DNA of 64,000 nucleotides from Corynebacterium uterequi (GTDB lineage: Bacteria > Actinomycetota > Actinomycetes > Mycobacteriales > Mycobacteriaceae): positions 992,001 to 1,056,000 of the forward strand of contig NZ_CP011546.1 of NCBI RefSeq assembly GCF_001021065.1. Reading direction: 5' to 3'. The position numbers and the translations under genes are program-made. This document shows, piece after piece, positions 37,247-45,273 of this stretch (the stretch's first letter is position 1; each line of letters opens with the position of its first letter). Below the pieces are notes generated by a model. It searched no databases, was not told the DNA's origin, and saw only the letters and a list, made by a program, of their open reading frames with translations.

Positions 37247-38014
37247 CTACAGGATTGACGCCAAGAACTCCTGCGTGCGGGGCTGCTGGGGGTTGGAAAT
37301 GACCTGCTCGGGGGTACCTGCCTCCACCACGACGCCGCCGTCCATGAACACAACCTGATCGCTGACCTCCCGGGCAAAACCCATCTCGTGGGTGACCACC
37401 AGCATCGTCATTCCCTGCGCCGCCAACGACCGCATGACCCCGAGCACCTCGCCGACCAGCTCCGGGTCGAGGGCAGAGGTAGGCTCATCAAACAGCATGA
37501 GCTTGGGCTTCATCGCGACCGCCCGGGCGATAGCAACGCGCTGCTGCTGACCGCCGGAAAGCTGATTCGGGTAGGCATCTGCCTTGTGCTCCAAACCCAC
37601 TAGGGCCAACAGCTCTCGGGCGTGGGCGCGGGCGGCCTCGGGGTCTTCCTTCTTCACCTGAATCGGCGCCTCGATGATGTTCTCGATGACCGTGCGGTGC
37701 GGGAAGAGGTTGAAGGACTGAAACACCATGCCGATATCGGCACGCTGCCGGGCCGCTTCGCGCTCGGAGATCTCATGGAGCACGCCATCCTTCTCCTTGT
37801 AGCCGATGAGCTCGCCGTCGACGTAGAGCCGGCCGGCGGTCACCTTTTCGAGGTGGTTGACGCAGCGCAGAAAAGTCGACTTACCCGAGCCGGATGGGCC
37901 GATAAGGCAGGTGACCGACCCTTTGGGGACGGTGAGGTCGATGCCCTTGAGGACGTCGAGCCGCCCGAAAGACTTCCAGACCTGCTGCGCTTCGATCATG
38001 GGCTGATCATTCAT
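37247..38014 (-). CDS. Amino-acid ABC transporter ATP-binding protein
   Basis: This 255-residue GlnQ-type ATPase has Walker [11 protein letters not shown], signature [14 protein letters not shown], Walker [17 protein letters not shown] and the switch His in [12 protein letters not shown]. The [16 protein letters not shown] stretch is typical of polar amino-acid importers. AAAGGA lies 8 nt before the ATG. It is the last of three genes (binding protein, permease, ATPase). The 3' end lies 10 nt from the interrupted MauE-like gene, so the nearby IS does not touch this operon. Confidence 0.95.
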   Translation of the reverse strand: MNDQPMIEAQQVWKSFGRLDVLKGIDLTVPKGSVTCLIGPSGSGKSTFLRCVNHLEKVTAGRLYVDGELIGYKEKDGVLHEISEREAARQRADIGMVFQSFNLFPHRTVIENIIEAPIQVKKEDPEAARAHARELLALVGLEHKADAYPNQLSGGQQQRVAIARAVAMKPKLMLFDEPTSALDPELVGEVLGVMRSLAAQGMTMLVVTHEMGFAREVSDQVVFMDGGVVVEAGTPEQVISNPQQPRTQEFLASIL

Positions 38015-38028
38015 GACGCTAGTCCTTT

Positions 38029-38955
38029 CTAGTGGCTGTCCGTCACGCGGACATTGCGGGGGATGGTGCCCTCGGCGTCGGCCAAGGCAGCGAGTTGGCG
38101 GGAAGTTAGCTCGCGGGTGGCGCCGCGCTCGAAGTACTTCTCCAGGTAGTACTGCGCCACCATGAGCAGCGACGTGATGGCCAGGTACCAGGTGGCAGCG
38201 ACGATGAGCAGGGGCACCGGTTCAAACAAGGCCGCCGAGATGTCAATGGAGCGACCATAGAGTTCATGGGTGTAGGGAATGGCCACGACAAGAGAGGTGG
38301 TCTTGAGCATGGAGATGAGCTCGTTGCCTGTCGGCGGAATGATAATCCGCATCGCTTGCGGCAGTACGGTTCGACGCATCGTCATCCACCAGCCCATGCC
38401 CAATGCCTTCGACGCCTCCAGCTGTCCCTCAGGAACCGAGGAGATGCCTGAGCGAACGATTTCCGCCATGTACGCTGCCTCGTTCATGCCCAGACCGACG
38501 AAAGCCAGGACGAAGGCATTCGACAATACGCCTTCGAGGGAAATATTCGCCACACCAACGTTAATCGACTGATAAATAGCCCCCAGCAGGCCCCAGAACA
38601 CCAGCTGAACGTACACCGGCGTGCCTCGGAAGATCCACAGATAACCCCAGGCAATTGCCCGTAAAACCGGATTCGGCGACATTCTGAGCACCGCGAGGAT
38701 CGCTCCGCCTACTACGCCGATGAGCATGGCCAAGACGGTAATGGCCAGCGTGTGCAAGGCAGCAAGAGCCACGCGGGTATCCAACAGGTAGGCACGGTAG
38801 GTGTCCCACCCGTAGGCCTCCCGTCCGAGAGCATCAATGATAAACAACCCAGCGATGAGAGCGAGCGCAATGGCAAAGACCCAGCGCCATGGGTGGCGAA
38901 GCGGCTTAGCCTTAATCAGTTCAGGCTTGGGCTCGGCAGTTGTGTGTGTAGTCAT
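38029..38955 (-). CDS. Amino-acid ABC transporter permease
   Basis: This 308-residue HisM/GlnP-type permease has about six membrane helices and the cytoplasmic EAA loop [34 protein letters not shown] 60-residue N-terminal extension with one helix precedes the usual domain. As only one permease gene is present, it presumably works as a homodimer. It starts 5 nt after the binding-protein gene. Confidence 0.93.
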   Translation of the reverse strand: MTTHTTAEPKPELIKAKPLRHPWRWVFAIALALIAGLFIIDALGREAYGWDTYRAYLLDTRVALAALHTLAITVLAMLIGVVGGAILAVLRMSPNPVLRAIAWGYLWIFRGTPVYVQLVFWGLLGAIYQSINVGVANISLEGVLSNAFVLAFVGLGMNEAAYMAEIVRSGISSVPEGQLEASKALGMGWWMTMRRTVLPQAMRIIIPPTGNELISMLKTTSLVVAIPYTHELYGRSIDISAALFEPVPLLIVAATWYLAITSLLMVAQYYLEKYFERGATRELTSRQLAALADAEGTIPRNVRVTDSH

Positions 38956-38960
38956 GCTAG

Positions 38961-39869
38961 TTATGACACCCCTTCCACGGGTTCTTCGTTAATGAGGGCC
39001 TCATCCACCAAGCCTTCGGTGATACCCCACTGCTCGAGGATGCGTGCATAGTCTCCGGTATCGATGAGATGCTGGAGGGCCGCGGCAACGGCCGGGCCCA
39101 TCGCGGAGTCCTTGTTTACCGCCATGCCGTACGGAGCTGCCTGGGAGATATCGCCCACCAGCTCGAGGCGGCCGTCGGAACGCTCAACCGCCCAGGCCGT
39201 CACCGGGGAGTCCGCGGAGAAAGCATCCGCACGGCCGATCAAGGCGGCCAGGGCCGCGTTGTCCGAGGTGTCGTAAGACAGGACGGTAATCTCCTCCTGG
39301 CCTGAGTCGATGCACTCCTGGGCCTTGGGCCGAACATCGTCAGTGTCTGAGACCGTGGTTCGCTGAACCGAAATGCTCAATCCACACGGATCAGAGGGAG
39401 TAGCATCGCCACCGGCGGGACGTGCCCACTGGATTCCGGCGTAGAGGAAGTCCACGAAATCGAAGTTTTGACGGCGCTCGTCGGTGTCCGTAAAACCCGA
39501 GATTCCCATGTCCACCGTACCGGCCTGCACCGACGGAAGAATGAGGGAAAAGTCCTGTTCGACTGCCTGGTATTCCAATCCCATGACGCTAGCTATGGCC
39601 GCGCCTAGGTCCATCTCCATGCCGATGACGTTTCCCTGAGAATCCTTGAACTCAAAGGGGGCAAAGGGAGGGTTGGTGCCGGCGGTCAGGACTCCGTCCG
39701 CGGCCACCTCCTCGGGCACCATAGCAGCGATCTCTGGAACCTCGGCGGGCAGGATTGGCTTCCACCCTTCTGGGGTACCGCCCTCAGTATTCGTCACACA
39801 GGCGGTCAGGTTGGTGGCTGCCAGCGCAGCGACCCCCATCACGCCTAGTGCACGCCTGTTCATTCGCAT
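38961..39869 (-). CDS. Amino-acid ABC transporter substrate-binding lipoprotein
   Basis: This 302-residue family 3 solute-binding protein has a lipoprotein signal ending LTAC. The mature part holds LTAGTNPPFAPFEFKDSQGNVIGMEMDLGAAIA, VDMGISGFTDTDERRQNFDFVDFLY and GIAV-like ligand-lobe motifs. It heads the importer operon that also has one permease and one ATPase; C. glutamicum has a similar set (cg1502-cg1504). The start could be 39869 or 39863; neither has a clear ribosome site, so the mRNA may be leaderless. Ligand identity is unknown. Confidence 0.92.
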   Translation of the reverse strand: MRMNRRALGVMGVAALAATNLTACVTNTEGGTPEGWKPILPAEVPEIAAMVPEEVAADGVLTAGTNPPFAPFEFKDSQGNVIGMEMDLGAAIASVMGLEYQAVEQDFSLILPSVQAGTVDMGISGFTDTDERRQNFDFVDFLYAGIQWARPAGGDATPSDPCGLSISVQRTTVSDTDDVRPKAQECIDSGQEEITVLSYDTSDNAALAALIGRADAFSADSPVTAWAVERSDGRLELVGDISQAAPYGMAVNKDSAMGPAVAAALQHLIDTGDYARILEQWGITEGLVDEALINEEPVEGVS

Positions 39870-39979
39870 GGGATAACCGTACAAGAAAATACGGTAGAGT
39901 GCATAATTTGCAGTTTTGGATGAGGTGCGTGCTGTGGGTCAGCGACCAAGGTTCCCGCTAGACGCTCGCGCATCCGAAA

Positions 39980-40019
39980 AGGCTCGCCTCCGACCCTAGA
40001 ACGGATCGGAGGCGAGCCT
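39980..40019. terminator. Hairpin terminator downstream of the repeat-protein gene
   Basis: AGGCTCGCCTCCGA (39980-39993) pairs perfectly with TCGGAGGCGAGCCT (40006-40019). On the minus strand it follows the stop of the repeat-protein gene by about 60 nt and ends in TTTT (complement of 39977-39980), so it terminates that gene. Confidence 0.8.
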
Positions 40020-40080
40020 CGAGTAGGGGAGACCAGGTGACCTGGCCTCTGGGGCTATGGCCTAGAGCAGCCGGTGAAGG

Positions 40081-41196
40081 CTACTTGGCAGGGCCAGCGA
40101 AGAACCACGCGGCGATGCCCACAGAGGAGCCGACAACCACCGCGGAGTCGTCGTCCGTGCTCGACAGCTGCTCATCTGCGGCATCGGGCGCGGGCTGGGC
40201 CGGCGTTTCCGGAGCGGCCGGCGTGAACAGATCGACCAACGCGGCGAAGAATGCCCGGACAGCCGACACGAAGGCATCCAGGACCGAGTTCGACGAGGTC
40301 TGATCAGCCACCGAGGCACCCGGGGCCGGGGCCGGAGCCGGATCCTCCGGCTTGGTCTCTTCCGGCTTGGTCTCTTCCGGCTTGGTCTCTTCCGGCTTGG
40401 ACTCCTCCGGCTTGGACTCCTCCGGCTTGGACTCCTCCGGCTTGGTCTCCTCCGGCTTGGACTCTTCCGGCTTGGACTCTTCCGGCTTGGACTCTTCCGG
40501 CTTGGTCTCCTCCGGCTTGGTCTCCTCCGGCTTGGTCTCTTCCGGCTTGGTCTCTTCCGGCTTGGTCTCCTCCGGCTTGGTCTCCTCCGGCTTGGTCTCC
40601 TCCGGCCTGGTCTCTTCCGGCTTGGTCTCCTCCGGCCTGGTCTCTTCCGGGAACTCATCGATGAAGTCGTCGATGGTGGCCTCGGTAGTAGCCGCTGCGT
40701 CCAGATTGGGCTCAGTTACGAAGCCATCGGGGAGCTCACCGGTCTCAACGTCGTTGCTGGTTTCGGTGGGGCCGTTGAGCGGGTCGAGGTCGTCGAATTC
40801 GAGCTCGGGCAGGTGGAAGCCGCCGAGGGATTCATCGTTGGAGGCGACGACGTCGTTGCTGGTTTCGGTGGGGCCGTTGAGCGGGTCGAGGTCGTCGAAG
40901 TCGAGCTCGGGCAGGTGGAAGCCGCCGAGGGATTCGTCGTTGGAGGCGACGACGTCGTTGCTGGCTGCAGGCGTTCCTGTAGCAGCGTCAGTGGCGGGCG
41001 GCTCGGCAACGGCACCCGGAACAGGCGTAAAGCCAGGTCCTTCGGTAGCCGACGCGTACGGCAACCCGGTGGAGAGAGCCGCTGCGACGGCTGCGCTCAG
41101 AGCGATGGATCGCCTCAACGAGGGTGTGTTGAGGCCCGACATGGCCAGGGTGGCGGCATTGAATCGCCGGTTTGAGGACTTGGTGGTCTTCCCCAT
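40081..41196 (-). CDS. Secreted repeat protein A (EETKP repeats), paralogue of the protein at 42526
   Basis: This 371-residue protein has a long-N-region signal: MGKTTKSSNRRFNAATLAMS... with the GLNTPSLRR motif, then a hydrophobic stretch ending near YASA. Two 34-residue acidic repeats follow (NDESLGGFHLPEL, DFDDLDPLNGPTET), then a TIDDFIDEF segment, 20 five-residue EETKP/EESKP units, and a C-terminal module (FFAALVDLFTPAAPETP... GSSVGIAAWFFAGPAK). There is no LPxTG motif. The Pro/Glu/Lys stalk suggests a wall-spanning surface protein. Its leader holds a 12-nt poly-C tract. GGAG lies 9 nt before the ATG. Function unknown. Confidence 0.85.
   Translation of the reverse strand: MGKTTKSSNRRFNAATLAMSGLNTPSLRRSIALSAAVAAALSTGLPYASATEGPGFTPVPGAVAEPPATDAATGTPAASNDVVASNDESLGGFHLPELDFDDLDPLNGPTETSNDVVASNDESLGGFHLPELEFDDLDPLNGPTETSNDVETGELPDGFVTEPNLDAAATTEATIDDFIDEFPEETRPEETKPEETRPEETKPEETKPEETKPEETKPEETKPEETKPEETKPEESKPEESKPEESKPEETKPEESKPEESKPEESKPEETKPEETKPEETKPEDPAPAPAPGASVADQTSSNSVLDAFVSAVRAFFAALVDLFTPAAPETPAQPAPDAADEQLSSTDDDSAVVVGSSVGIAAWFFAGPAK
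40346..40645 (-). repeat. 20 tandem 15-bp units coding for EETKP/EESKP
   Basis: Twenty exact-period 15-bp units differ only at Thr/Ser, Lys/Arg and synonymous positions. In protein order they read TR, TK, TR, seven TK, three SK, TK, three SK, three TK. Near-identity at DNA level indicates recent expansion, so copy number probably differs between strains while staying in frame. Confidence 0.95.
40749..40952 (-). repeat. Two tandem 102-bp repeats in repeat protein A
   Basis: Units 40749-40850 and 40851-40952 are nearly identical (for example GAATTC versus GAAGTC). Each codes for 34 residues. The 102-bp period is the same as that of the repeats in the paralogue at 43358-43663, although the repeated sequence differs. 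Confidence 0.9.
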
Positions 41197-41316
41197 ATCT
41201 GCAACTCCAAAGACTAGGTGAACGTTTCCTGTGCAGATTATCAGGAAAATCTTAGGAAAGTGGCGGGAAGCTACCAAGCTACCCCCGAAATATCCACGTA
41301 TGTCGAGGAGACCAGC

Positions 41317-41328
41317 GGGGGGGGGGGG
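41317..41328 (-). promoter_or_regulatory. Poly-C tract (12 nt) in the leader of repeat protein A
   Basis: Twelve consecutive G on the plus strand (C on the coding strand) lie 121-132 nt before the ATG. TTATTTTTATTC lies about 12 nt further upstream on the coding strand, a possible -10 or UP-like region. The leader of the paralogue has the same parts at the same distances. Tracts of this kind change length by slipped-strand mispairing. Confidence 0.8.
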
Positions 41329-41873
41329 CTTCTTCCTTTGAATAAAAATAAGACAGCCCAGGTAAGTGCCCGAATCAGGGGTGTAGGGGCGTGGACTGGG
41401 GGTTAAAAGGCGAGGTGGTCCACCATTTCTAACCTTCTATAGGTTTTCCAGAGGTGAAGGTGTAGGTGGCCCAAAAGTTGGAAACCTTGCCGGGTCTCGC
41501 GGTCGCGGGCTGGATGGTGTGTGGGGTGGCCTTCGGCGGGCCTCTGGGTCCTTCTGGCTAAATTGCCGCCCTTGCCTGCGTCTATTAGATTTACTGCACT
41601 CAATCTGTGAGGAAACTAAGAAAGATGCTTAGACAGCCTAACGTATTGGCGTTTACTTATAAAAATTGCGAGCTTGCGAGACGCTCCTGACTCCATTTGT
41701 GGGAGGCTTCGCGTCCCCGTAAACCAAGAATGGCGCAGCGGTTGACTGGCTCAGGCTGCCGCAGTTGTGGGACTGCGAAGAAGCGAAGAGTCCTCACGCT
41801 CTGGGTCGTTGACAGCGGAGCAGGCGAGTGTTGATGGACCCGCGTTAGCGGCATGTACTCATGGAGGGACTAT
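41329..41873. other. Gene-free region between the leader of repeat protein A and the transposase remnant
   Basis: About 545 nt hold no frame with recognisable protein similarity or a good ribosome site. The first part (41335-41400) belongs to the conserved leader of the repeat-protein gene. The rest may be decayed mobile-element DNA, given the transposase fragment next to it, but I cannot show this. Confidence 0.4.
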
Positions 41874-41898
41874 GGTTGCGCCGCTCCTAGGCGCAACC
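41874..41898. repeat. Perfect 9-bp hairpin at the left edge of the transposase remnant
   Basis: GGTTGCGCC (41874-41882) pairs with GGCGCAACC (41890-41898) across GCTCCTA. It ends 12 nt before the first residues of the transposase remnant and may mark a recombination junction or an old terminator. Confidence 0.6.
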
Positions 41899-41910
41899 TC
41901 GGTAAGGTGA

Positions 41911-42380
41911 GGGGATCCGTTGTATAAGAACCGGCGGGCGTTGCTCACCCGGATGGATTTTCTGACAGAGACGCAACACCAGCGCCTGGATTATCTGTGG
42001 AGTGTGGATGAAGGCTATGTGGGGTTTGAGGTGACCTGGCAGGTCTACCAGCAGATCATTGCCGCGTATGAGCACAAGGACAAACGTACTGGTCGAGCGA
42101 TGATGGCTACGGTGTTGGAGTCGATTCGTAGCCGGGTGCCGAAGGGGTTGGCGGAGGTAGCCCAGTTGGGTCGAAGCCTGTGGCGCCGCAGAGACGACAT
42201 CCTGGCGTTTTTTCGATCACCGTGCGTCCAACGGCCCGGTGGAGGCGATCAATGGTCGGTTGGAGCACTTACGTGGTATCGCCCTAGGTTTCCGGAATCT
42301 GGATCACTACATCTTGCGGTGCTTGTTGCACTCCGGTGGGCTGAAGGACCGCATCCACGCACTCTAAAACCGGAAGAGCC
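41911..42380 (+). pseudogene. Remnant of an ISCg1/IS31831-like (ISL3 family) element
   Basis: From 41911 the DNA encodes DPLYKNRRALLTRMDF... LAEVAQLGRSLWRRRDDILAF, the C-terminal third of an ISL3 transposase like that of C. glutamicum ISCg1. At 42210-42215 a run of six T shifts the frame. With five T it would continue FDHRASNGPVEAINGRLEHLRGIALGFRN...LLHSGGLKDRIHAL to TAA at 42365-42367. The right inverted repeat is present (GGCTCTTCCGGTTTTAGAG on the minus strand, ending at 42380). The N-terminal two thirds and left end are missing, so it cannot move by itself. Confidence 0.88.
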
Positions 42381-42525
42381 GGAAAACTCGCCCAGGCTTC
42401 GAAGAGCCTAGACGAGCTCTCAAGGGGTTGGCTGTCAAGCAGCTCAGCCAAGCAGCGGCACCCTCCCCGAAAGCGAACTGTCTACACCATGCTGGGTTCG
42501 CATATCGGAGAGGCCGACACAGAAA

Positions 42526-44739
42526 CTATCGGGTTACGTTCCCCTCATGATCATCGGCACCGTTGCCACTCACGAACCATGCAGAGCTACCGAAAGACGA
42601 CCCGAGTGCATAGGTGACGTCGTCCGAAGTGGCCGGCTTCGCAGGCTTCACGGGAGCTGACTCGTGTGCAGCTGGCGTCAGCAGGTTACCGATCGATTCG
42701 ATGACGCCGCCGAAAAACGACGCCGAGCTACCGAGGATCGATCCGAGCACGCCCTTGCTAGAACCAACCGCGTCGGACGCGCTGCTTGCGGACGACAACC
42801 CCGGTGCCGCGGGCTCAGCCGGTTTGGCGGGTTCGGCCGGCTTCATCGGATGCTCGTCGGACGTGTCCGACGCCGCTGAACTACCGAGACTTGCGATGGT
42901 CTCAAAGACCTTGGAGAAAGCACCGCCCGGAGCAGAGCTGGAGCCGAGAAGATCCGAGAAAATCGAGCCATCGTTGGGCAAGCTCGACGACGGGTTGGTG
43001 TCATCGTCATCGTCGCTGTCACCAGGCTCCGGCGTGTTTGTCGGGTCGCCAAGAGCGTCGATGTCGGTGGCGTCGTTGTCATCTCCTTCATCATCGATTC
43101 CGTCGATTTCAGTGACCGTGCCGTCGACGCTGACCTCAGCGTCAGGATTATCGATGAATCCTTCACCGCCCTCGGGGAGGTTGTCGATGTCGGTCTCTTC
43201 AACCGGGCTACCCGGATGATCTGTCTCGTCACCGAGAGCGTCGATATCGGTGGCGTCGCTATCGTCGTCGGCTGCGCCGGTCTCATCGGCCTCCGTGCCG
43301 GTCAGATCCTGATCGACGGTGGGCATGAGCTCATCGACCCACGACGCGACGACGTCACCGCCGGTTTCGATGAAGTCGTCCATGGTGGCGTCATCGGTGG
43401 CAGCCGGGTCCGGGTTGGGTTCGGTGTCGAAGCCTGCCGGGTCGCCGGTTTCGACGGTGCCGCCGGTTTCGATGAAGTCGTCCATGGTGGCGTCATCGGT
43501 GGCGGCCGGGTCCGGGTTGGGTTCGGTGTCGAAGCCTGCCGGGTCGCCGGTTTCGACGTCACCGCCGGTTTCGATGAAGTCGTCGATGGTGGCGTCGTCG
43601 GTGGCGGCCGGGTCCGGGTTGGGTTCGGTGTCGAAGCCTGCCGGGTCGCCGGTTTCGACGTCACCGCGGTCTGGGACCGTGTCGCCATCGGAGTCTCTCT
43701 GGACGGTAATAGTCACGGAGTCCCGGTTCTTGGAGCCATCAGGATTCTCGGTAATGATCTCAACAGTGAAGTCGCGAATGTCGTCGGTATCTCCCCAGTT
43801 ATCGACCTTGGGGATGCCCGTAATGACACCGTTCTCCAGCGTCACGCCAGGGGGCAGTTGGCCTTCGATCTGTGGATTCTCGCCTTCGATGACGGTGCTG
43901 CCAAGCGGCTGCCCATCGACCACGAGGAGATCTCCGACGCGGTCATCTGCTGTGTCTTCTGGGACAACGAGGGAGTCGCTGATGCTCGGCAGCTCGACGG
44001 TTGCGCCTGTATCAGTGGTTACGGTTTCGAAGGGTGCGTACTCCTCGAAGTGCTTCTTAATGTCGGGGTACGCGGCGAAAGTGTTCTCATCACCGACCAT
44101 GAGGGGCTGGAAGACAACGTCCTGAGACTGGTCAGGGTAGGTGATGGTAATGGGGACGATGCGGAACGATCCCTCGAAGCGATCTGTGTTTCCACCTCGG
44201 ATTCCGAATTCGACCGCGCCAGTAGTCGGGTCGATGGCAGGCGGGACGTTAGCCGTGATGCCGGCGCCAAGCCAACCGTTCGTCTGCCCGGCTGGGTCCA
44301 GCGCTCCTCCCTTCCAGTAGTTAACATCCTCGAAGTCGAAGGCGTAGGGCTGAAGCACGTCGCGGTTCCACGGCTTTGCCTTCGCTAGGGAGAAGGTGGT
44401 TCCTGCGGGGAACGTGTTGGGATCGAATCCCGGGCTCGTGTGGCGGTTAACAGAGAGGAAACTGCCTTCGTTCCGTGGGAAATAGAAGATTGGGCTCACC
44501 GGTCGCGCGGTGGTGTACTCGGCCCAACTCACTCCAGACGGTTTTGCCGAATCCTGGATGTACGCGGCTGCCGTCGGCAGTGCGCCGTCGGGCCCTACAA
44601 CTGCGAGGCCGCCGCCAAGGATCGTTGCGGTGGCGGCGCTGAGAGTGAGGGTCCGCCTCAACGTTGGTGTGTTGAGTCCTGCCAGTGCCAGGGTGGCGGC
44701 ATTGGGCTGGCGATTCGGTAGCTTTCCGGGCTTACCCAT
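42526..44739 (-). CDS. Secreted repeat protein B, paralogue of protein A
   Basis: This 737-residue protein shares the N-terminus of protein A (NAATLALAGLNTPTLRR) and its C-terminal end (LLTPAAHESAP ... ALGSSFGSSAWFVSG). A roughly 200-residue globular part follows the signal (PIFYFPRNEGSFLSVNRHTS, WLGAGITANVPPAIDPTTG, ITYPDQSQDVVFQPLMVG). Then comes an Ig-like segment (QLPPGVTLENGVITGIPKV), three 34-residue repeats (VETGDPAGFDTEPNPDPAA, TDDATIDDFIETG) and a very acidic Asp/Ser region. There is no LPxTG. The high acidity suggests Ca2+ binding or a surface layer role. Function unknown. Confidence 0.85.
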   Translation of the reverse strand: MGKPGKLPNRQPNAATLALAGLNTPTLRRTLTLSAATATILGGGLAVVGPDGALPTAAAYIQDSAKPSGVSWAEYTTARPVSPIFYFPRNEGSFLSVNRHTSPGFDPNTFPAGTTFSLAKAKPWNRDVLQPYAFDFEDVNYWKGGALDPAGQTNGWLGAGITANVPPAIDPTTGAVEFGIRGGNTDRFEGSFRIVPITITYPDQSQDVVFQPLMVGDENTFAAYPDIKKHFEEYAPFETVTTDTGATVELPSISDSLVVPEDTADDRVGDLLVVDGQPLGSTVIEGENPQIEGQLPPGVTLENGVITGIPKVDNWGDTDDIRDFTVEIITENPDGSKNRDSVTITVQRDSDGDTVPDRGDVETGDPAGFDTEPNPDPAATDDATIDDFIETGGDVETGDPAGFDTEPNPDPAATDDATMDDFIETGGTVETGDPAGFDTEPNPDPAATDDATMDDFIETGGDVVASWVDELMPTVDQDLTGTEADETGAADDDSDATDIDALGDETDHPGSPVEETDIDNLPEGGEGFIDNPDAEVSVDGTVTEIDGIDDEGDDNDATDIDALGDPTNTPEPGDSDDDDDTNPSSSLPNDGSIFSDLLGSSSAPGGAFSKVFETIASLGSSAASDTSDEHPMKPAEPAKPAEPAAPGLSSASSASDAVGSSKGVLGSILGSSASFFGGVIESIGNLLTPAAHESAPVKPAKPATSDDVTYALGSSFGSSAWFVSGNGADDHEGNVTR
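43358..43663 (-). repeat. Three tandem 102-bp repeats in repeat protein B
   Basis: Units start at 43358, 43460 and 43562 with exact 102-bp spacing and only a few base differences. Each codes for 34 residues including TEPNPDPAATDDAT and DDFIETGG. A single diverged copy (ETGELPDGFVTEPNLDAAAT, TEATIDDF) occurs in protein A, which ties the two genes to one ancestor. Confidence 0.93.
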
Positions 44740-44859
44740 GGGATGAACTCCAATAGCTAGATGAGGGTGTCCTCGGCAGGCTATCAGGATTTCCTCAGGG
44801 TTAGCCTGGGAAAATGCTTTTATCCCCCAGAACTATCGATCTTCGCCCTGCTAAATCGC

Positions 44860-44870
44860 GGGGGGGGGGG
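44860..44870 (-). promoter_or_regulatory. Poly-C tract (11 nt) in the leader of repeat protein B
   Basis: Eleven consecutive G on the plus strand lie 121-131 nt before the ATG at 44739. As for protein A, GAATAAAAATAA lies about 10 nt beyond. The leaders also share GAACTCCAA/CAACTCCAA near the ribosome site and CTATCAGGA/TTATCAGGA further up. Confidence 0.8.
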
Positions 44871-45060
44871 CGCTCTAGCTGAATAAAAATAATACGCCTG
44901 GACAGCTGTCCGTATCGGGGGGCGGTGGGTGGATGAACTATCGCTTGCGGGCTTGCAGCTTCCGGTAGTGGCTGCGGCAGGGGGGCTGCGGCAGGGGGCT
45001 GCCAGCGTGGCCGAAAGGCTCTGGCGTGACTGTGCGCCTAGATTGCCCTGTTCAAGCAAA

Positions 45061-45087
45061 CAGGCCCGGGATGACTCCCCGGGCCTG
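45061..45087 (-). terminator. Terminator of the CAA-anticodon tRNA
   Basis: CAGGCCCGGG (45061-45070) and CCCGGGCCTG (45078-45087) pair perfectly. On the minus strand the hairpin begins 5 nt after the tRNA and is followed by TTTGCTTG. Confidence 0.85.
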
Positions 45088-45092
45088 AGGTG

Positions 45093-45166
45093 TGCCCCAG
45101 GTGAGACTCGAACTCACACTGGACGGGTTTTGAATCCGTTGCCTCTGCCAATTGGGCTACTGGGGC
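45093..45166 (-). tRNA. tRNA with CAA anticodon, probable tRNA-Leu of class I shape
   Basis: GCCCCAG pairs with CTGGGGC over seven base pairs. The T arm GTGAGTTCGAGTCTCAC is perfect and the D arm contains AGCCCAATTGGCAGAGGC. The anticodon arm ACGGA-TTCAAAA-CCCGT has CAA in the loop, with one mismatch at the base of the loop. The variable loop is only about five bases (CCAGT), whereas leucine tRNAs normally have a long variable arm. A mycobacterial tRNA with the same shape is annotated as Leu(CAA). A TACACT -10 box lies at 45196-45201 on the minus strand. Confidence 0.82.
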
Positions 45167-45273
45167 ATTGCGTGCGTCGGCGCGCTAGCCACCTAAGTGT
45201 AGACCAAGGCAACCGTGAAGCGGAAAACGCCCCGTCGAGGCGGGGACCTGTCCGCCAAGTACACTCGTCGCCT

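Noticed and set aside
40346..40645. Regular short repeats resembling a CRISPR array
   Set aside because: The 15-bp units are contiguous with no spacers and keep a coding frame; no cas gene is near.
40352..41221. Plus-strand frame reading SSGLVSSGLDSS repeats opposite protein A
   Set aside because: It is the mirror of the EETKP repeats. It has no signal sequence or ribosome site, while the minus-strand frame has both plus a paralogue.
41317..41328. Poly-G run as an assembly artefact
   Set aside because: A second run of similar length sits at the same distance in the paralogue within a conserved leader, so the tract itself is real. Its exact length could still be misread.
41657..41854. 65-codon minus-strand frame in the gap near the IS remnant
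   Set aside because: No ribosome site, no similarity I recognise and odd composition; likely chance.
43216..44388. 390-codon plus-strand frame opposite protein B
   Set aside because: It is a shadow of the repeat-rich minus-strand gene, without motifs.
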